Assembly (NCBI RefSeq): GCF_013408535.1
Contig: NZ_JACBZA010000001.1
Coordinates: forward strand, 4,548,850 to 4,612,849
Direction of reading: 5' to 3'
Length of the DNA: 64,000 nucleotides
DNA from: Actinopolymorpha cephalotaxi
GTDB taxonomy: Bacteria; Actinomycetota; Actinomycetes; Propionibacteriales; Actinopolymorphaceae
Positions 35,395-43,969 of this stretch are shown here, piece by piece. Below the pieces are notes generated by a model, which saw only the letters and a program-made list of their open reading frames with translations, was not told the DNA's origin and ran no database searches. The first letter of the stretch is position 1; each line of letters opens with the position of its first letter. The translations under genes were made by a program, and so were the position numbers.

Positions 35395-36234
35395 TCAGCC
35401 AGAAAGTAGGCCGTCGTACAGCACCGGGTTCCGCGCGGTGTCGGGCACCTGGCCGATCTCCGTGCCCGGCATCCAGTTGCGGTCGGCTACCTGGTTGTCG
35501 TTCGCCGGCTCGGTGACCCGGATGTCGGCGTCCATGTAGATCACGGTCATCACCCGGCGCGGGATGCTGCTGTGGTTCGGCCCGGCGTGGTGGAACGTCC
35601 AGCCGCGGTGGAAGCTCGCGTCGCCGAGGGCGAACGGCTCCACGACGTTCTCGAAGTTCTGCTCGTCGACCAGCTGGTTGATCCTCGCCTCCGACTCGTC
35701 GCTGATCGCCAGGTCGCGGCCGATGGAGAAGTTGTGGCTGCCGCGGGCGAACGCCAGCGGGCCCATCTCGTACGGCGTCTCCTGCAGTGGCAGCCAGATC
35801 GTGCACACCCGGTCACTCGACAGTGGCCAGTAGTACTGGTCGGCGTGCCACGGGGTGATGCCGCCACCGGCCTCCTTGTAGAGCGCCTGGTCGTGGTAGA
35901 GCCGCACCGCGTGGACGCCGAGGAGCTTCGCGGCGATCCCGGCCAGGCGGCTGGAGTGGGCCAGCTCCTTGACCTTCGCGTTGTGTTCCCAGAGGTTCGT
36001 CACCTGCAGGAACGCCTTGCCGTAGGTGTCCCGCTCCGCGAGCGGCAGGTGCTGGGTGTTCAGCCGGATCACCTCGCCGGTCACCACCGGCTCGTACTCC
36101 GCGATGGTCCGCGGTGAGAGAACGCCCGACAGGTGGGCGTAGCCGTTCCGCGCGAAGTCGGCGGTGGCCGTCGGCGGCAACCCCTCGTAGGGAACGTCCA
36201 GCTCGGACCCCAGCGCTGCCGTCGTAGCAGTCAT
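35395..36234 (-). CDS. Phytanoyl-CoA dioxygenase (PhyH) family protein
   Basis: 279 aa from ATG 36234 with AGGTGG upstream. The metal site is WHADQYYWPL (HxD) and FHHAGPNHS (distal His). It begins with an N-terminal RNGYAHLSGVLSP block typical of the family. It is the first gene of the two-gene dioxygenase operon. It is only moderately similar to its partner, so it is not a recent duplicate. Confidence 0.85.
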   Translation of the reverse strand: MTATTAALGSELDVPYEGLPPTATADFARNGYAHLSGVLSPRTIAEYEPVVTGEVIRLNTQHLPLAERDTYGKAFLQVTNLWEHNAKVKELAHSSRLAGIAAKLLGVHAVRLYHDQALYKEAGGGITPWHADQYYWPLSSDRVCTIWLPLQETPYEMGPLAFARGSHNFSIGRDLAISDESEARINQLVDEQNFENVVEPFALGDASFHRGWTFHHAGPNHSSIPRRVMTVIYMDADIRVTEPANDNQVADRNWMPGTEIGQVPDTARNPVLYDGLLSG

Positions 36235-36397
36235 GCCACCTACTCCTCGTGTCGTGATGTGCGTGTAGCCGGTTCCAGCGTCGCAGGGCACCGGGTCGGG
36301 CACCACTCCTGCGGTGTCCAGCTCCGGCAACCGACCGGGCCCGCCGCGGGTCGAGACGTGCCGCCCGCCAGGTCCGGCCAGAGCCTAGAGTGTGCCG

Positions 36398-36880
36398 ATG
36401 GTCTCTCGGGCATGGGACGAGGTACGGGCGTTCGCGCTCGCCATGCCACGTGCGATCGAGGACACTCCCTGGGGAGAAGCGGTGATCAAGATCGATCACC
36501 CGCCCCGCCGAAGGGCCAACGGGCTCGCGTACGGCCCGATGTTCTTGTGGCTCGGCCGGCCGGACGTGCCGGCGCCGGCGGTGTCGGTGAAGCTCAGGGC
36601 CTCCTACGACCAGGCGGTCACGGTCGGTGGAGCGAGCCCGACGACGATGAGCGGCCTCGGCCACTGGGGCTGGCTGACCGTCCCCCTCCTGCGCGCGGAC
36701 CTCGACCTGGTGCGCGACTGGATCGACGAGAGCTACCGCATCGTGGCGCCGAAGTCGTTACTCGCCGAGCTCGACCACGCCAACGCCACAACCACGACCC
36801 GGGAGATCCGTCATGGCCATCGAGAAGCGAACGTCGGCGACCGGCGCCACCGCGACGCCGGACTCCGCCCACAGCGTTGA
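36398..36880 (+). CDS. MmcQ/YjbR-family DNA-binding-like protein
   Basis: 160 aa from ATG 36398 (GTG 36392 possible). The core SRAWDEVRAFALAMP, DTPWGEAVIKI, FLWLGRP and DWIDESYRIVAPKSL matches the MmcQ/YjbR (CyaY-like) fold. The last 25 residues (from about REIRHGH) are arginine-rich. They overlap the next gene by 68 nt and probably lie outside the domain. The function of the family is unsettled. Confidence 0.75.
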   Translation: MVSRAWDEVRAFALAMPRAIEDTPWGEAVIKIDHPPRRRANGLAYGPMFLWLGRPDVPAPAVSVKLRASYDQAVTVGGASPTTMSGLGHWGWLTVPLLRADLDLVRDWIDESYRIVAPKSLLAELDHANATTTTREIRHGHREANVGDRRHRDAGLRPQR

Positions 36881-37799
36881 CGTTCTCTACTCGATGGTCG
36901 ACCCGAAGTGGGTGGCACGACTTGTGGCGGACGAGTACGACGTCGGTGTCCCGGACGACTGCCGCCTGTTGTTCGCCGGCCACAACGACACGTACGAGGT
37001 TTCCGTCGGTGACAGGCGTTATGCGTTTCGCCTGCACACCCGGGGAAAGTGGTGGCTCCGCGGCGAGGGCGACGCCAGGTTCGAACTCGACCTGCTGACC
37101 CACCTGCACAGCCACGGGGTTCCGGTGTCGTACCCGATGCCCCGGCGTAACGGCGACCTTCTCGGAACGATCCCAGCTCCTGAGGGCGAGCGCTTCTACT
37201 CGCTGTTCTCCTGGGCGCCCGGCGCCCCACCCGGGAAGCCGACCGTCGACCAGGCGTACGTCATCGGGCGAACGCTCGCGGCCATCCACGTCACCGCCGA
37301 CCTGCACACCCCGCGGCATCCTCGCTACCACCTCGACGAGGCCGCCAAGCTCGACCGACCGCTCGCCGAACTGGACGAGGCGATCCGCGGTGCGAGCCCC
37401 GAGGACGAGGAGACGATCCGCCACCACGCTGCCGAGATCCGCGCGAACCTTGCGTCGTTCGATCCTGGGCCGACCGGCTGGGGCATCATCCACGCCGACA
37501 TCCAGCCACACAACTACCACTTCGACGCCGGCGGGAGAGGCGGCGACATCACCGTCTTCGACTTCGACCTGTGCGGATACGGATGGCGGGCATACGACCT
37601 CGCCTACTGCTACACGCGTACGGGCGAGCCGCAACGCTCGGCGATGCTCGACGGCTACCAGAGTGTCCGGACGCTCAGCGACGCCGAACGCTCCATGCTC
37701 ACGACGTTCGGCCGGCTCGCCTGGATCGCGCACGACGGACGACCGGTCGCACGGCTGGCGCAGCTGATGCGTGATCCGTACTACGCGGGCTCCCTGTGA
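36813..37799 (+). CDS. Aminoglycoside phosphotransferase / homoserine-kinase-like (APH) protein
   Basis: 328 aa from ATG 36813, supported by GGGAG 7 nt upstream even though this overlaps the previous gene. The kinase-like motifs are IIHADIQPHNYHF (catalytic Asp, metal Asn) and TVFDFDLCG (metal Asp). A start at 36894 would avoid the overlap but lacks a ribosome site. The substrate is unknown. The DinB-like gene follows 10 nt later. Confidence 0.85.
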   Translation: MAIEKRTSATGATATPDSAHSVDVLYSMVDPKWVARLVADEYDVGVPDDCRLLFAGHNDTYEVSVGDRRYAFRLHTRGKWWLRGEGDARFELDLLTHLHSHGVPVSYPMPRRNGDLLGTIPAPEGERFYSLFSWAPGAPPGKPTVDQAYVIGRTLAAIHVTADLHTPRHPRYHLDEAAKLDRPLAELDEAIRGASPEDEETIRHHAAEIRANLASFDPGPTGWGIIHADIQPHNYHFDAGGRGGDITVFDFDLCGYGWRAYDLAYCYTRTGEPQRSAMLDGYQSVRTLSDAERSMLTTFGRLAWIAHDGRPVARLAQLMRDPYYAGSL

Positions 37800-37809
37800 G
37801 GACTGCGAC

Positions 37810-38322
37810 ATGAGCCGCGAAGTGCCGTTCACCGGTGTCGAGAAGGAGAGCCTGCACGCAAGCCTGGACCGGCATCGCGACGCTGTGCTGTGGAAGCTGG
37901 ACGGACTCGGTGACGAGCAGCTGCGGACACCGATGGTTCCCTCCGGAAGCACCATGCTCGGCCTGGTCAAGCACCTCGCGTCGATCGAGTTCGGATGGTT
38001 CTGCGAAACCTTCGGTCGCCCGTCGGAGTGGATCCCGTGGGATCCGGAGGACTGGGACGCCGACGCCCGAATCGAGCCGTACGAAACGACTGCCGGCGTC
38101 CTCGCCTACTACGCCCGCGCTCGCGCCGCGGCGGACGCCGTGATCGGGGATATGGACATCGAGGATGTGCGACCGACCCCGCAGGGGCTCGGCTCCGGCC
38201 AGCTGGTGACGCTGCGCTGGCTGCTCATCCACGTGCTGGAGGACACCGCGCGGCACGCCGGACACCTGGACATCCTCCGGGAACTCATCGACGGTCGTAC
38301 GGGAGCGCACAATCCCGACTGA
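37810..38322 (+). CDS. DinB-family (DUF664) protein
   Basis: 170 aa from ATG 37810. The four-helix DinB/DUF664 pattern is clear: HRDAVLWKLDGLGDEQL, LVKHLASIEFGWF, and HVLEDTARHAGHLDILREL. The His residues form the putative metal triad. Family members include thiol-dependent metalloenzymes such as mycothiol- or bacillithiol-dependent proteins; the partner here is unknown. It ends 1 nt before the convergent HNH gene. Confidence 0.85.
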   Translation: MSREVPFTGVEKESLHASLDRHRDAVLWKLDGLGDEQLRTPMVPSGSTMLGLVKHLASIEFGWFCETFGRPSEWIPWDPEDWDADARIEPYETTAGVLAYYARARAAADAVIGDMDIEDVRPTPQGLGSGQLVTLRWLLIHVLEDTARHAGHLDILRELIDGRTGAHNPD

Positions 38323-38323
38323 C

Positions 38324-40177
38324 TCAGAACGGCGGAAGGTCGTCCTCAGCCTTCCTCGCACCCGCTGTGGCGGGTTCCGGGTCGGTGAGTGAGGGCGCTC
38401 GGCTGAGGTACTGCCGGCTGAAGGGGTCGGTGAGGACGTGTTCGCCGGGACCGGTCTGCTTCAGTTTCCAGTCCCGTTCGGTCTTGGCCTTGTGGTGGCG
38501 CGGGCACAACGGGGCGATGTTGTCCACGGAGGTTTCTCCGCCGTCGGCGTACTCGGTGTTGTGGTCCAGGTGACACGTCGCCGCAGGACGTCGGCAGGTG
38601 GTCCACACGCACCGCTGGTCGCGCGCATGCACCAGCTCTGCCTGCAGCCCGCGCAAGAACCTCGCAGGAATCGGATGCAGGTGCAGTAACCGCCCGGTCA
38701 CCGGATGCGTGACCCCGACACTGAACCTGGCTTCGGGATTGGTGAGGTTGTTCGCCACGATGCGTTCGGCGACCTCGGTGATGACCGGTCCGAACCCGCC
38801 GAGTTCCCCAGGCCGGGTGGACAGTCCCATGAGCGTGGTCAACGGGATGTTCAGCTGGATCTTGGCGCGCGCTTTTATCGGCCCCCAGCTCGGCTGCGAG
38901 GAGGACCAGGGTGGCCGTGGTGGTGTCAGATCGTCCACGGGCGGATCGGGCGGATCGGCCGACTCGTCGGGTCGGCGGTTCTGCTGGGGAATCTGCCCCG
39001 CCGCGGGATGACCGGTGGCCGCAGCGGCACCGTCAGGGATGGTCGTCTCCTCGGTGGCTGCTTCCTTTCCGGCTTCATGTGCGGCGGTGTCGTGAACGGT
39101 CGAGCAGTTGCAAGGGGTGTAGTCGGCTGTGGCGTTCGCGGTCCCGGCGGGAGCGCAGTCACCGCAGCCGCAGTGGGCGTTGTGCAGGTCGTGGTCGGGG
39201 TACCGGTGAACGGCACAGTGCCCCTGCTCGCTCTGCTCCTGCCGAGACTCTTCCTGCGACGCCTCGTCCTGCTCAGACTGGTCTTGCTCTCCTTGGTTCT
39301 GCATGCTCTGAGCCTGCTCGGTCTCGCCGTGCGTCTGATCGGCTTGCGTAGGGGCGGAGCAGTCGATGATGTCAGCCATGCCGGTGAGCAGGCTCGCGGC
39401 GACGTCGGCCCGGAGTTGGCCGAGTTTGCGGGGATCGCCGCCGGACTTCACCGCACGGGCGATCGCGTCGATGTTGCCGTATGCCTCTGCGGCCTGATCC
39501 GCGGACAGTCCTCGGATGCCGAGGTCGGCGACACCGTCGACCGAGGGCCAGATCGCGACGTCACGGTCCGAACGCTTGGCCTTGTGCCGTTTCGCGGCTG
39601 CGTCGGGGTCTGCCCTGAGGACCTCCGCCTCCACCTTCGCCCGCAACAACCCACCCCGCAGTTGGAGCACCTTCGGAAACAGGGCGGCCTCGATCGCATC
39701 CCACAGGTCAGGTTTGGCGTCGGTGATCCGGTCGACGATGACGCGGACCTCATCGAACTCCAGAAGTCCGCCTGCCAGAGCCTCATCCACCCGCGGCAGC
39801 CTGGGCAGCGTGGTCGCTATCGACACGTACTGGGACGCGCGGTAGGCGGTCCACCCCAGCAACGGCTCCAGGAGCACAGGAGTCATCGAGTCCGCGGTGA
39901 ACCTGCGCCCGCCCGGACCGGTACGCATACCCGGATCAGCGTGGGCAAGCTCGCTCACCCCCGTCAAACAGCGGGACTCCACCCAGCAGCTCAGCCGCCG
40001 TGCCCCCTTGACGTACTCCTCCAACTCCCACCCGTCACACGCGGCCAGGTCGACCGAGGCGATCGCCGCCGCCAACTCCGGCCCACCCGGCAGATCCTCA
40101 AACCCCGCAGGCAGCACCCCGCGAGGACCGGGCTCGCCGCCCAGGCCCTCGCCGAAGCACTTGCCGTCGTCGCTCAT
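38324..40177 (-). CDS. DUF222 / HNH endonuclease domain protein with low-complexity insert
   Basis: 617 aa from ATG 40177. DUF222 (13E12-type repeat region) covers about residues 20-270. A Gln/Glu/Ser-rich low-complexity stretch (about 290-320) follows, then a Cys/His-rich insert (CGCGDCAPAG, CNCSTVHD). The C-terminal HNH nuclease is CVWTTCRRPA, CHLDHNTEYADGG and APLCPRHHKAK, with zinc cysteines and the catalytic His. Such genes are multi-copy in actinomycetes and behave like mobile or selfish elements; no partner element is seen here. The cysteine insert is not usual for the family. Confidence 0.85.
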   Translation of the reverse strand: MSDDGKCFGEGLGGEPGPRGVLPAGFEDLPGGPELAAAIASVDLAACDGWELEEYVKGARRLSCWVESRCLTGVSELAHADPGMRTGPGGRRFTADSMTPVLLEPLLGWTAYRASQYVSIATTLPRLPRVDEALAGGLLEFDEVRVIVDRITDAKPDLWDAIEAALFPKVLQLRGGLLRAKVEAEVLRADPDAAAKRHKAKRSDRDVAIWPSVDGVADLGIRGLSADQAAEAYGNIDAIARAVKSGGDPRKLGQLRADVAASLLTGMADIIDCSAPTQADQTHGETEQAQSMQNQGEQDQSEQDEASQEESRQEQSEQGHCAVHRYPDHDLHNAHCGCGDCAPAGTANATADYTPCNCSTVHDTAAHEAGKEAATEETTIPDGAAAATGHPAAGQIPQQNRRPDESADPPDPPVDDLTPPRPPWSSSQPSWGPIKARAKIQLNIPLTTLMGLSTRPGELGGFGPVITEVAERIVANNLTNPEARFSVGVTHPVTGRLLHLHPIPARFLRGLQAELVHARDQRCVWTTCRRPAATCHLDHNTEYADGGETSVDNIAPLCPRHHKAKTERDWKLKQTGPGEHVLTDPFSRQYLSRAPSLTDPEPATAGARKAEDDLPPF

Positions 40178-40228
40178 GTGTTCGAGTCTACCGGACAAGA
40201 TCGGCTTCCGCTCGCGGGAAACCCCTTA

Positions 40229-40252
40229 CCTATAAGCAAAAACTGAAGTCAA
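40229..40252 (-). promoter_or_regulatory. AT-rich promoter-like region upstream of the HNH gene
   Basis: TTGACT (complement of 40247-40252) and TATAGG (complement of 40229-40234) lie 12 bp apart, too close for a standard pair. Only one of the two boxes may be used. The region is clearly AT-richer than its surroundings. Confidence 0.2.
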
Positions 40253-40293
40253 CCGCACCTTGCCTGCCGACATCGACAGGGCATCGGAAGGCA

Positions 40294-40530
40294 CTACTCC
40301 GGCTCCTGAATCCGCTCCAGGATCCACGAGCGCACCAACGTGGACACCGGAAGTTTGGCCGCCTCCGCGAGCCCAGCGACCGCGGCCAACTCGTCTTCGT
40401 TGAGCCTCACCTGCAGCACACGCACGCGGTCATGGCCCCTGGTGACCTTGGTCCCCGGCACGGACGGCGCGTCCTTGTTCTGCTCCGCATGCTCGGCTTC
40501 GCAACGAAGCACATCATCGAGTTCACTCAT
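40294..40530 (-). CDS. Small ribbon-helix-helix-like protein (orphan antitoxin-type)
   Basis: 78 aa from ATG 40530; GTG 40566 would add 12 residues. The C-terminal VRVLQVRLNEDELAAVAGLA and LPVSTLVRSWILERI is a typical RHH/CopG-like dimerisation and DNA-binding pattern. No toxin gene is adjacent on either side. It could be an autonomous regulator or a leftover antitoxin. Confidence 0.65.
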   Translation of the reverse strand: MSELDDVLRCEAEHAEQNKDAPSVPGTKVTRGHDRVRVLQVRLNEDELAAVAGLAEAAKLPVSTLVRSWILERIQEPE

Positions 40531-40571
40531 GGCGATGAGAGCTTTCCCACGAATCGCCGAATGCACACCGG

Positions 40572-41378
40572 TCAGTCTGTGGTTTCGGCTCCGACCTTGC
40601 GGCCCACGAGATGGAAGACGCGGCTGAGGCGGCGGTACGGGTCACGGCGGCCGGCCTCGAGTTCGACCGCGGCCGTCGCCGCCACCTCCTTCGAGTCACT
40701 CGCGTCCAGCTCCGTTCCACCGAACTCGAGCCAGTCGACGAACAGCCACACGCCGTACCACCGCACCGGTTCCACCCCACGTCGCCGGATGAGCTCGCTC
40801 AGCTCCTCCACCGTGTCGGCGCGTCCCGGCACTCCGAGCACCCCGATCTCACGCCGGGAGTCGAACGCCGCCAGCGCGTCGTCCCATCGGCGTTCCAGGG
40901 CAGGGCGTACCGCCATCGCGTGGGCATTGGAGGTCATGATCGACACGACTCCGTCGTCCACGGCGCATCGGCACAACTGGTCGACCATCGGCTCCGGCTG
41001 GTCGAGATATCCCAGTACGCCGTGGCACAACACCGCCCCAAAACGGCGGCCGGCCACCGCAGCTTCGGCGTCTTCACCGGACGCCTCCACCAACGTCACC
41101 CGCTGCCGGGCCTCCTCGGGCAGCCGTCGGAGTCGCTGCCGGGCCTTGTCCAGCATGGCCGGTGACGGGTCGAGCAGCGTCACGTCGTAGCCGGCCTGGG
41201 CGAGCGGGAACGACTGATGGCCCGCACCGCCGCCCACGTCGAGCACTGTCGCCGGAGGAGCCGGCAGATGCTCCAGCAACTGCTGGTGCATCACGTAGGT
41301 GCGGACGTACCCCTTCACCGAGGCATAGGCCTCGTCGGCGAACAGGTCGGCGAGACCGGCCCAGGCGTCGTCACCCAT
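40572..41378 (-). CDS. CmoM-like SAM-dependent methyltransferase
   Basis: 268 aa from ATG 41378. Beyond the SAM motif LDVGGGAGHQSFPLA, the layout resembles E. coli CmoM (SmtA): N-terminal DLFADEAYASVKGYVR, HGVLGYLDQPEPM, a SIMTSNAHAMAV block, and C-terminal DPYRRLSRVFHLVGRK. CmoM methylates the cmo5U34 tRNA wobble base after CmoA/CmoB. No cmoA or cmoB is in the window, so the role in this organism is open. Confidence 0.75.
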   Translation of the reverse strand: MGDDAWAGLADLFADEAYASVKGYVRTYVMHQQLLEHLPAPPATVLDVGGGAGHQSFPLAQAGYDVTLLDPSPAMLDKARQRLRRLPEEARQRVTLVEASGEDAEAAVAGRRFGAVLCHGVLGYLDQPEPMVDQLCRCAVDDGVVSIMTSNAHAMAVRPALERRWDDALAAFDSRREIGVLGVPGRADTVEELSELIRRRGVEPVRWYGVWLFVDWLEFGGTELDASDSKEVAATAAVELEAGRRDPYRRLSRVFHLVGRKVGAETTD

Positions 41379-41476
41379 CACCTCAACAACCCCTTCAGTA
41401 GTTGGCGAATCCGCGAAACGCGATGCGCGACCAGGCTGTCAGGATCAGGTTGACAGGTCGACAGGTTGCCCGTCCC

Positions 41477-42361
41477 TCAGGTCGAAGACGGAAGCCTTCG
41501 GTGCAGCAGGCTGAGCGCGTCCCCCGACCCCGTCCCCACAGCCGGAGTGTGGGTGAGCAACCGTTGGCCGTGGCTGTCCGGGAGGTGCAGGACCTCGTAG
41601 TGGAGGTCCAGATCGCCGACCTCCGGATGGTGGAGACGCTTCGTGCCGCTGGAGCACAGGCGTACGTCGTGCTTGGCCCACAGCCGCGCGAACTCCGGGC
41701 TGTTGATGGACAGGTCGCCGATGAGCTCGGCGAGGAGCCGGTCGTCGGGATACTGGGCGGCGGTGTATCGCAGGGACGCCACGGCCAGGGCCGCCTCCTC
41801 GTCCCAGTTGCGATACAGCTCGCGGATGTGCGGATCCAGAAACAGCAGGCGCATCTGGTTCGGGCGCGTCTCGGGCCGCTCGGGTGCAGACAGGTCGAGA
41901 TGACCCGCGAGCAGTGCGTGGCCGAGAGGATTCCAGGCCAGGACGTCGTTGCGCCGGCCGAGCAGGAGTACGGGCACGCTCGACATGGACGCGACCAGCG
42001 CGGTGGCTCCCGCCGTCGGCATTTCCGTACGAGCTCCCCTGCGCCGCTTCGTGGCGACCGGATGGGCCAACGTGAGCAGGTGAGCACGTTCCGCATCGTC
42101 GAGATTCAGAGCCCGGGCGAGGGCCTCGATGATCGCGTCGCTGGCGTTGGTGGACTGTCCCTGCTCGAGCCGGGTGTAGTAGTTGACGGAGATGCCGGCG
42201 AGCTGGGCCAGCTCCTCCCGGCGCAGCCCGGGGACGCGGCGCGGGCCCCACGTGGTGATCCCGGCGTCCTCAGGGGTCAGCGAGGCCCGTCGGGTGCGCA
42301 GGAAGTCGCCGAGCTCGTTGGGCTTCCGTACGCGCTGCAGGTCGGCTGGCATGGGCTCCAT
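41477..42361 (-). CDS. XRE-family regulator with MmyB-like ligand domain
   Basis: 294 aa from ATG 42361. The N-terminal HTH VPGLRREELAQLAGISVNYY with LEQGQ is classic for this group. The C-terminal MmyB-like domain has VLLLGRRNDVLAWNPLGHAL and LRYTAAQYPDD, a small-molecule or fatty-acid-binding pocket in known relatives. It is divergent from the MFS exporter 93 nt away, so it most likely represses that promoter. Confidence 0.9.
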   Translation of the reverse strand: MEPMPADLQRVRKPNELGDFLRTRRASLTPEDAGITTWGPRRVPGLRREELAQLAGISVNYYTRLEQGQSTNASDAIIEALARALNLDDAERAHLLTLAHPVATKRRRGARTEMPTAGATALVASMSSVPVLLLGRRNDVLAWNPLGHALLAGHLDLSAPERPETRPNQMRLLFLDPHIRELYRNWDEEAALAVASLRYTAAQYPDDRLLAELIGDLSINSPEFARLWAKHDVRLCSSGTKRLHHPEVGDLDLHYEVLHLPDSHGQRLLTHTPAVGTGSGDALSLLHRRLPSST

Positions 42362-42454
42362 TGTGCCCCGGCTCCGCACGCCGTGGGTGCCCCTGTCAGT
42401 GGTACCAAGCGGCGGGGGCTGGCTGGGACGCGCCGCCGCCCCGAAGGTCGCACC

Positions 42455-43951
42455 ATGACCTTCGACTCATCGACCACCACGGTCCCCGGCCACCCCGGAC
42501 ACCCCGGCCACCCCGGACACGCCGGGCAGCGCGACCCCGGCAGCCCCGGCAGCCCCGGCGATCGCCCGGCCGCCCGCCCACGGGACCGGATCACGTTGTT
42601 CGTCCTGCTCACCGCGAGTTTCACGCTCGCCGTGGACTTCTCGATCCTGAACGTCGCCCTCCCCCGCATCGGCACCGACGTGGGTTTCGACCTGTCCGAC
42701 CTGCAGTGGATCTCGACCGCCTTCGCCGTGTGCGCCGCCGGGTTCACGTTGTTCTTCGGGCGATGCGCCGACCTGTTCGGCCGCCGACGGCAGTTCCTGG
42801 CCGGCATCGCCCTGCTGGGTGTGGCCTCACTGGTGGGTGGCCTGGCCGACGCGCCGTGGCTGCTCCTGCTCGCCCGGGTCGCCCAGGGGCTGGCCACGGC
42901 GGCGGTGATCCCGGCCGCGTTGTCGTTGCTGACCACCTCGTTTCCGGAGGGGCCGTTGCGCGAACGGGCGCTGGGCCTCAACGGCGCCCTGATGGCGGCC
43001 GGCTTCACCACCGGCGCGATCCTCGGCGGCCTGCTGACCGACCTGATCAACTGGCGTTGGGCGTTCTTCATCAACGTGATCGTCGCCGTCCTGGTGCTCG
43101 CCACCGGACCGGCCGTGCTGCGGGAGAGCCGTGCGGACGACCGTCCCCGCCTCGACGCCCCGGGAGCGGTGACGGTGACGCTCGCGCTGGTCGCCGGGGT
43201 GTACGGACTGACCCAGGCCGGCGAGCGTTCCTGGGCGGATCCGCGGTGCTGGGCGTCGCTGGCGGTGGCCGCGTTGCTCCTCGTCGCGTTCGTGATCATC
43301 GAGCGGGTCGTCGCCCAGCCGCTGGTGCCCCTGCGGATTCTCGCCCGGCGCACGATCGGCTGGGGCAATCTGGCCGGCGTCCTCGCGTTCGCGACCGAGA
43401 CCTCGGTGGTGTTCCTGCTGACGTTGTACCTGCAGAAGGTACGTGGCTACACCCCCCTGCGGGCCGGGCTCGCGTTCGCCGTCCTGGGCGTCGGGACGAT
43501 CGTCGGTGGGCTGGTCGCGCCACGCGTCATCGGCCGGATCGGCGACAAGCGAGCCATCGTCACCGCCTTCGCCGTACAGGCAGCGGCCACCCTCCCGCTG
43601 GTCTTCCTAGGCCAGCTTGCGGGATGGCTGGCCGTCCTGCTCGTCGCGACGTTCGCCGGTGGCGTCGCCAACCTGGTGGCGATCGTGGGGTTCATGGTGA
43701 CCGCGACCGCCGGCCTTCCCGATGCCGAGCAGGGACTTGCCACCGGGCTAGCCACCATGAGCCAGCAGGTGGGAATCACCCTGGGTACGCCGGTGATGTC
43801 GGCCATCGCCACGGCCGCGGGAGCCGGGGTGGTCGGCCACGTGCAGCACGGTGTGGCCACCGCGCTGACCGTCAACGCCGTCGTCTGTGTCGTTGCCGCC
43901 GGGCTGTTCGCCCTCGTTCTTCCCCGTACGAGGAAGCAGGCCCACGCGTGA
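42455..43951 (+). CDS. MFS drug exporter, DHA2 (14-TM) family
   Basis: 498 aa from ATG 42455. Fourteen hydrophobic segments fit DHA2. The family markers include TASFTLAVDFSILNVALPRIG, FGRCADLFGRRRQFLAG (motif A) and the motif-C-like GAILGGLLTDL. The first 45 residues are an unusual tandem Gly-His-Pro repeat (GHPGHPGHPGHAG then PGSPGSPGD) encoded by a short tandem DNA repeat. It probably exports a toxic compound sensed by the divergent XRE regulator. Confidence 0.9.
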   Translation: MTFDSSTTTVPGHPGHPGHPGHAGQRDPGSPGSPGDRPAARPRDRITLFVLLTASFTLAVDFSILNVALPRIGTDVGFDLSDLQWISTAFAVCAAGFTLFFGRCADLFGRRRQFLAGIALLGVASLVGGLADAPWLLLLARVAQGLATAAVIPAALSLLTTSFPEGPLRERALGLNGALMAAGFTTGAILGGLLTDLINWRWAFFINVIVAVLVLATGPAVLRESRADDRPRLDAPGAVTVTLALVAGVYGLTQAGERSWADPRCWASLAVAALLLVAFVIIERVVAQPLVPLRILARRTIGWGNLAGVLAFATETSVVFLLTLYLQKVRGYTPLRAGLAFAVLGVGTIVGGLVAPRVIGRIGDKRAIVTAFAVQAAATLPLVFLGQLAGWLAVLLVATFAGGVANLVAIVGFMVTATAGLPDAEQGLATGLATMSQQVGITLGTPVMSAIATAAGAGVVGHVQHGVATALTVNAVVCVVAAGLFALVLPRTRKQAHA

Positions 43952-43969
43952 GCCGTCAAGCTCCGGTTG

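Noticed and set aside
38324-40177. Plus-strand frame of over 500 codons opposite the HNH gene
   Set aside because: It has no domain signature, while the minus frame has complete DUF222 and HNH motifs.
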